Origin: Desulfobacterales bacterium
Lineage (GTDB): Bacteria; Desulfobacterota; Desulfobacteria; Desulfobacterales; Desulfosalsimonadaceae
Direction: 5' to 3'
NCBI GenBank assembly: GCA_018399235.1
Contig: JAGYOX010000021.1
Coordinates: forward strand, 1-34,373
Length of the DNA: 34,373 bases
A program made the translations under genes and the position numbers. The notes under the pieces were generated by a model. That model worked only from the letters and a program-made list of their open reading frames with translations, was not told the DNA's origin and ran no database searches. Positions 31,022 through 34,373 of this stretch are shown one piece after another; position 1 is the first letter of the stretch, and each line of letters begins with the position of its first letter.

Positions 31022-33238
31022 TTGAAGTCCATGCGAAACGAAATCTTGGGAATCTTCTTGTTTTTTCTGGTGATATTTACGCTGATCAGCCTGCTGACGT
31101 ATAGCCCGGTGGACCCTTCGGTTCATCATGTGGGGACAAGCGGAGCGGCTCATAATTTTTTCGGTTTAATCGGTGCCTATCTTTCAGGGATATTGATCGG
31201 GCTTTTTGGATTAGGGGCATTCTGGATACCGGTTTTGCTGCTGCTTGCTTCCATACAGTTTTTTAAAGACCGTTCGGCAAAATCTCTAATGCTGATTGCC
31301 GGCGGCGGGTTGATACTGGTTGTTGTGACAGGCGGACTTTTTGCCATATACGGCGATTCATATGAGATGTTCGGCAGGACCTACACCGCCGGCGGCATGA
31401 TCGGTCATCCTTTAAGGACGCTGCTGCTGACATACTCCAATACCACCGGCGGGACCGTCATACTGCTGGTTTTTTTTATTATCGGATTTATCCTGACAAC
31501 CGGCGTCTCATTTCTTGCGATTTTGAAAAACTGCGGAAAAATTGCAGTAATGGTGTTAAACCGGCTTAAATGTTTTATTGCAGATTTCAAGGAATGGAGA
31601 AAAGAAAGAAAGAAAAAAAAGCTTTCCCGGACTAAGACGAAAAAGGGGGCGACAAAAAAGAAATCCTCGCCCAAAAAGCCGCCGCAAAAAGCTGCGCAGG
31701 CGGGCGATATAACAATCAAAGAAGCGGAGTGGATCAGGCAAAACAAACCGCCCGTGTCGAAACCGAAACAACAGGTATTTGAATCCATGCGGTTTAGCGA
31801 AGGTTTCCAGCTGCCGCCGGTTGAGTTTTTGAAGGATTCGGAGGTTGTGGTCGACTCGGTAGACCACGAGCACTTGCGGGAAATGTCGCATTTACTGGAA
31901 CAGAAGCTAGATGATTTCGGGGTCAAGGGTAAAGTGGTGACCGTCGCTCCAGGCCCTGTCATTACCCGATTTGAGTTTGAGCCCGCGCCCGGGATTAAAA
32001 TCAACAAAGTCGTCAGTCTTTCCGATGACTTGGCTTTGGCGCTCAAAGCCATGAGCATCCGCATTATTGCGCCCATCCCCGGAAAGGCGGTGATCGGGAT
32101 TGAAGTTCCGAATGCCAGACGGGAACTGGTTGTGATCAAAGATATTGTATCATCCCCGGAGTTTGAAAAGTCGAAATCAAAGCTACCCCTGGGATTGGGT
32201 AAGGATATTGTTGGCAGCCCGGTGGTGACGGATCTTCAAACCATGCCGCATTTGTTGATCGCCGGGGCTACGGGAACCGGAAAAAGCGTGGCCTTAAATA
32301 CCATGATCTGCAGCCTCTTGTATAAAACTACGCCCGACGATGTTAAATTTATCATGATTGATCCAAAGCGGATTGAGCTGTCGGCGTATAATGATATTCC
32401 CCACATGATAACGCCGGTGGTCACAGACATGAAAAAGGCCACCAACGCCCTTTTCTGGGCGGTAAAGGAAATGGAGCGCCGCTATCAACTGCTGTCCGAG
32501 AATAAAGTCCGGAATATCAACCAGTACAACCGAAAGATAAAAAATACGCCATCCGAACCCGCTACACCGGAGGAGCCGCCCCCGAAAAAACTGCCGTATA
32601 TCGTGGTTATCATTGATGAGCTGGCCGATTTGATGATGGTTTCATCAAGGGATGTGGAGGTGGCGCTGACCCGGCTGGCACAAATGGCCAGAGCCGCAGG
32701 CATTCACCTGATACTGGCTACCCAGCGGCCGTCGGTTGATGTTTTAACCGGCGTGATCAAGGCCAATTTTCCCACGCGGCTCTCCTTTCAGGTATCCTCC
32801 AAAACGGATTCGCGGACGATTATCGACGCAAACGGCGCTGAAGCCTTAGTTGGAAACGGAGATATGCTATTTCTGCCGCCGGGGACAGCCAAGCTTCAAC
32901 GGATTCACGGTGCCTATATCTCCGAGGAGGAGGCCTCAAATATCATCGAACACCTAAAGAATCAGAAGGCGCCGGATTACAATGAGGAAGTGCTTGAGAA
33001 GCAGACCTCGGAAAAAGATGGGTCTGAGGAAAAGGATTATGACGAGCGCTATGACGAGGCAGTCGCCCTTGTTGCAAAGACGGGTCAGGCATCTATCTCC
33101 ATGATTCAGCGGCACCTGAGAATCGGATACAACCGGGCCGCCCGAATTATCGAAGTGATGGAGCAGGAAGGTGTAGTTGGGCCGTCTGATGGCGTTAAGC
33201 CAAGGGAGGTGCTGGTTAGAAACTACGAGGAGATGTAG
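31022..33238 (+). CDS. ftsK: DNA translocase FtsK
   Basis: A 738-residue FtsK/SpoIIIE protein that pumps chromosomal DNA through the division septum. The N-terminal part (about 1-190) has about four transmembrane segments (starting EILGIFLFFLVIFTLISLLT), then a short, very basic linker (WRKERKKKKLSRTKTKKGAT). The alpha/beta motor domain follows, with Walker A IAGATGTGKSVALNT (about 414-428), MIDPKRIELSAYNDIPHMIT and a Walker B-like VVIIDELADLMM (about 528-540). The C-terminal gamma winged helix (about 675-738) carries ASISMIQRHLRIGYNRAARI, the KOPS-reading domain. The linker is short compared with E. coli FtsK, as in SpoIIIE. The TTG at 31022 has AGAGG nine bases upstream; an ATG at 31031 is the alternative. 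Confidence 0.96.
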   Translation: MKSMRNEILGIFLFFLVIFTLISLLTYSPVDPSVHHVGTSGAAHNFFGLIGAYLSGILIGLFGLGAFWIPVLLLLASIQFFKDRSAKSLMLIAGGGLILVVVTGGLFAIYGDSYEMFGRTYTAGGMIGHPLRTLLLTYSNTTGGTVILLVFFIIGFILTTGVSFLAILKNCGKIAVMVLNRLKCFIADFKEWRKERKKKKLSRTKTKKGATKKKSSPKKPPQKAAQAGDITIKEAEWIRQNKPPVSKPKQQVFESMRFSEGFQLPPVEFLKDSEVVVDSVDHEHLREMSHLLEQKLDDFGVKGKVVTVAPGPVITRFEFEPAPGIKINKVVSLSDDLALALKAMSIRIIAPIPGKAVIGIEVPNARRELVVIKDIVSSPEFEKSKSKLPLGLGKDIVGSPVVTDLQTMPHLLIAGATGTGKSVALNTMICSLLYKTTPDDVKFIMIDPKRIELSAYNDIPHMITPVVTDMKKATNALFWAVKEMERRYQLLSENKVRNINQYNRKIKNTPSEPATPEEPPPKKLPYIVVIIDELADLMMVSSRDVEVALTRLAQMARAAGIHLILATQRPSVDVLTGVIKANFPTRLSFQVSSKTDSRTIIDANGAEALVGNGDMLFLPPGTAKLQRIHGAYISEEEASNIIEHLKNQKAPDYNEEVLEKQTSEKDGSEEKDYDERYDEAVALVAKTGQASISMIQRHLRIGYNRAARIIEVMEQEGVVGPSDGVKPREVLVRNYEEM

Positions 33239-33370
33239 TAATTATAGGCGCAAGGGGAAAGGGGAAAGGTATAAGGTACAAGGTATAAGGTGTAAGGTTC
33301 AGAGTTTACAGTTCACAGTTCACGGTTCATGGCTCCTGGCTATTTAACGAAATTTGTATAACCATGTAGC

Positions 33371-33388
33371 GGAAGGCTTTAGCCTTCC
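33371..33388. repeat. GGAAGGCT palindrome, second locus
   Basis: GGAAGGCTTTAGCCTTCC, a perfect 8-bp-arm palindrome after ATGTAGC. It matches the paired palindromes at 26455-26542. Confidence 0.75.
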
Positions 33389-33433
33389 AAAGTGTTTAAC
33401 AATATATAATATTATTCCAGTATGTTGTCTCAC

Positions 33434-33504
33434 TGTCATTCCGAGGAGCGCCAGCGACGAGGAATCTTTAAGCAGAAGATTTCTCGCTATCGCTCGAAAT
33501 GACA
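33434..33504. repeat. Palindromic intergenic repeat (TGTCATTCCGAGGA family), copy 5
   Basis: Starts TGTCATTCCGAGGAGCG, with GAATCTTTAAGCAGAAGATT at its centre, and ends CGCTCGAAATGACA. Arms pair over most of their length. Confidence 0.85.
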
Positions 33505-33607
33505 AAACCGGATGAATCGCCTCAGTGCCTTCAAACATGCAATATAGGTTACTGCAAGGCTCTGCCCTGGACCTCGGCCCGGGGGTCACTTCCAAGGATA
33601 AGGGTTA

Positions 33608-34252
33608 ATGGTAGACAACTCATTGATTGACTCGACAAAGGGATTTCTCGACAAAGAAGAGGGCCGCCGGCTTTACGAGGTGGCCCTTATTGCCAGCCGG
33701 ATGGGGCCGTGCCTTGAGGTCGGCAGCTACTGCGGTAAATCCGCCCTTTATTTGGGAGGCGCTTGCCGGGAAAACAACGGCATCCTTTTTTCAATCGATC
33801 ACCATCGCGGCTCCGAGGAGCAGCAGGCCGGGGAAGGCTATTTCGATCCGGATACCTATGATCCGCAAACCGCCATGATCGACACCCTGCCGATATTCAG
33901 GCAGACGCTGTCCAAGGCCGGGCTTGAAAACGTAGTGCTGCCGATTGTTGCCTGTTCCGAAGCTGCGGCCAGGTTCTGGTCGACCCCGTTAAGCCTGGTT
34001 TTTATCGACGGCGGCCACACGTACGAGGCGGCCGTAGGCGATTACACCGCCTGGGCGGGGCACATTATGGCCGGCGGCTATCTGTTGATCCATGATATTT
34101 TCAAGAACCCGGCGGAGGGGGGCCAGGCGCCGTATTATGTCTACCAGTTGGCCCTTGCATCGGGGCTTTTCAAGGAACTTCCCATGACCAAGACTTTAGG
34201 GGTTTTGCAGCGCAGACTGCCCAGTGAGCCTTTTACCTCCATTGAAAATTGA
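33608..34252 (+). CDS. Class I SAM-dependent methyltransferase (Methyltransf_24 type)
   Basis: A 214-residue Rossmann-fold methyltransferase. The SAM-binding motif I is CLEVGSYCGKSALYLGG (35-51), motif II ends in an acidic residue at FSIDHHRG (61-68, Asp64), and the later block reads VFIDGGHTYEAAVGDYTAW (131-149), followed by AGGYLLIHDIF. This pattern fits the Methyltransf_24 group, often linked to O-methylation in cell-surface or polyketide-like pathways, but the substrate cannot be inferred. It stands alone behind a repeat-rich gap and is followed by a palindromic repeat. No signal peptide. Family confident. Confidence 0.88.
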   Translation: MVDNSLIDSTKGFLDKEEGRRLYEVALIASRMGPCLEVGSYCGKSALYLGGACRENNGILFSIDHHRGSEEQQAGEGYFDPDTYDPQTAMIDTLPIFRQTLSKAGLENVVLPIVACSEAAARFWSTPLSLVFIDGGHTYEAAVGDYTAWAGHIMAGGYLLIHDIFKNPAEGGQAPYYVYQLALASGLFKELPMTKTLGVLQRRLPSEPFTSIEN

Positions 34253-34284
34253 CAGTCTCATAAAAAGTTGCAAAACCAATTTTA

Positions 34285-34356
34285 TGTCATTCCGGCGAAA
34301 GCCGGAATCCAGTTAATTCAATAGGTTCTGGATGCCGGATCAAGTCCGGCATGACG
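34285..34356. repeat. Palindromic intergenic repeat of a second type (TGTCATTCCGGCGAAAG)
   Basis: The left part TGTCATTCCGGCGAAAGCCG contains its own hairpin (CCGGCGAAAGCCGG). The right part CTGGATGCCGGATCAAGTCC followed by GGCATGACG holds the other. It differs from the CCGAGGA family and is of a kind common in proteobacterial intergenic DNA. The window ends 17 bases later within CTTTTTACG, which echoes the flank of the other repeat family. Confidence 0.8.
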
Positions 34357-34373
34357 AACGTCGACTTTTTACG

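Larger units (their letters stand above)
33239..33607. other. Intergenic region with several repeats
   Basis: Contains degenerate GGTATAAGG and GTTCACRG runs (about 33252-33330), a GGAAGGCT palindrome (33371-33388) and palindromic repeat copy 5 (33434-33504). About 100 bases then lead to the methyltransferase gene; AAGGATAAGGG just before its ATG can act as ribosome binding site. No gene is seen. Confidence 0.65.

Noticed and set aside
34253-34373. Start of a mobile element at the window edge
   Set aside because: Only a common intergenic palindrome is visible; the window ends before anything further can be judged.

Overview
The window looks like a chromosomal stretch from a Gram-negative anaerobe, most likely a Desulfobacterota (deltaproteobacterial, sulfate-reducer-like) genome. 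The evidence is an outer-membrane LptD; several oxygen-sensitive protein families (2-hydroxyacyl-CoA dehydratase / benzoyl-CoA reductase-like subunits, a 2x[4Fe-4S] ferredoxin, two LarA-type proteins); RNase J and YhaM-type nucleases alongside an outer membrane; and many short palindromic intergenic repeats. The taxonomic call is inference: there is no rRNA or other decisive marker. I saw no tRNA, rRNA, CRISPR array, transposase, prophage or plasmid gene.

Layout. (1) 1-2264: a LarA-family protein between repeat-rich spacers. (2) 2265-7237, minus strand: a compact operon read as alpha/beta hydrolase, AMP-forming acyl-CoA ligase, then two HGD-D-family subunits; it suggests activation and reductive or dehydrating processing of a carboxylic acid, but no activator ATPase is present. 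(3) 7656-18409, minus strand: a long cluster read from a good sigma70-like promoter as IHF/HU, holB, ricT (PSP1), metG, a triple-PAS LuxR regulator, a penicillin-binding transpeptidase, and a very large GlmS-like protein. (4) 18796-22197: lptD (minus) diverging from a YhaM-type exonuclease (plus). (5) 22512-26437, plus strand: tmk, a cysteine synthase fused to a cysteinyl-tRNA-synthetase-like module, and an unknown protein. (6) 26820-34252, plus strand: ferredoxin with a strong terminator, a second LarA-family protein overlapping an ogt-type DNA alkyltransferase, a doubtful small ORF coupled to RNase J, FtsK, and a class I methyltransferase.

The most unusual items are two enzymes with non-standard architectures. 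The GlmS-like protein (about 1,240 residues, roughly twice normal) has a large helical insertion inside the glutaminase domain, an insertion before the catalytic C-terminal tail and an extra C-terminal domain, yet keeps the recognisable catalytic residues; its nucleophile cysteine is not preceded by a start codon, so a propeptide must be removed or the start is unusual. The CysK-CysS fusion keeps the zinc/cysteine-binding ligands and the C-terminal domain of CysRS but has lost both ATP-binding signatures (HIGH became NIGQ, and KMSKS is absent), which suggests a cysteine-binding module rather than a normal synthetase.

Intergenic DNA is dominated by repeats: a roughly 70-bp TGTCATTCCGAGGA palindrome family in five copies (three with a shared extra flank), a different TGTCATTCCGGCG palindrome, a 14-unit 7-bp TAGGGTW array that starts at a stop codon, GGAAGGCT palindromes, and AT-rich inverted repeats.
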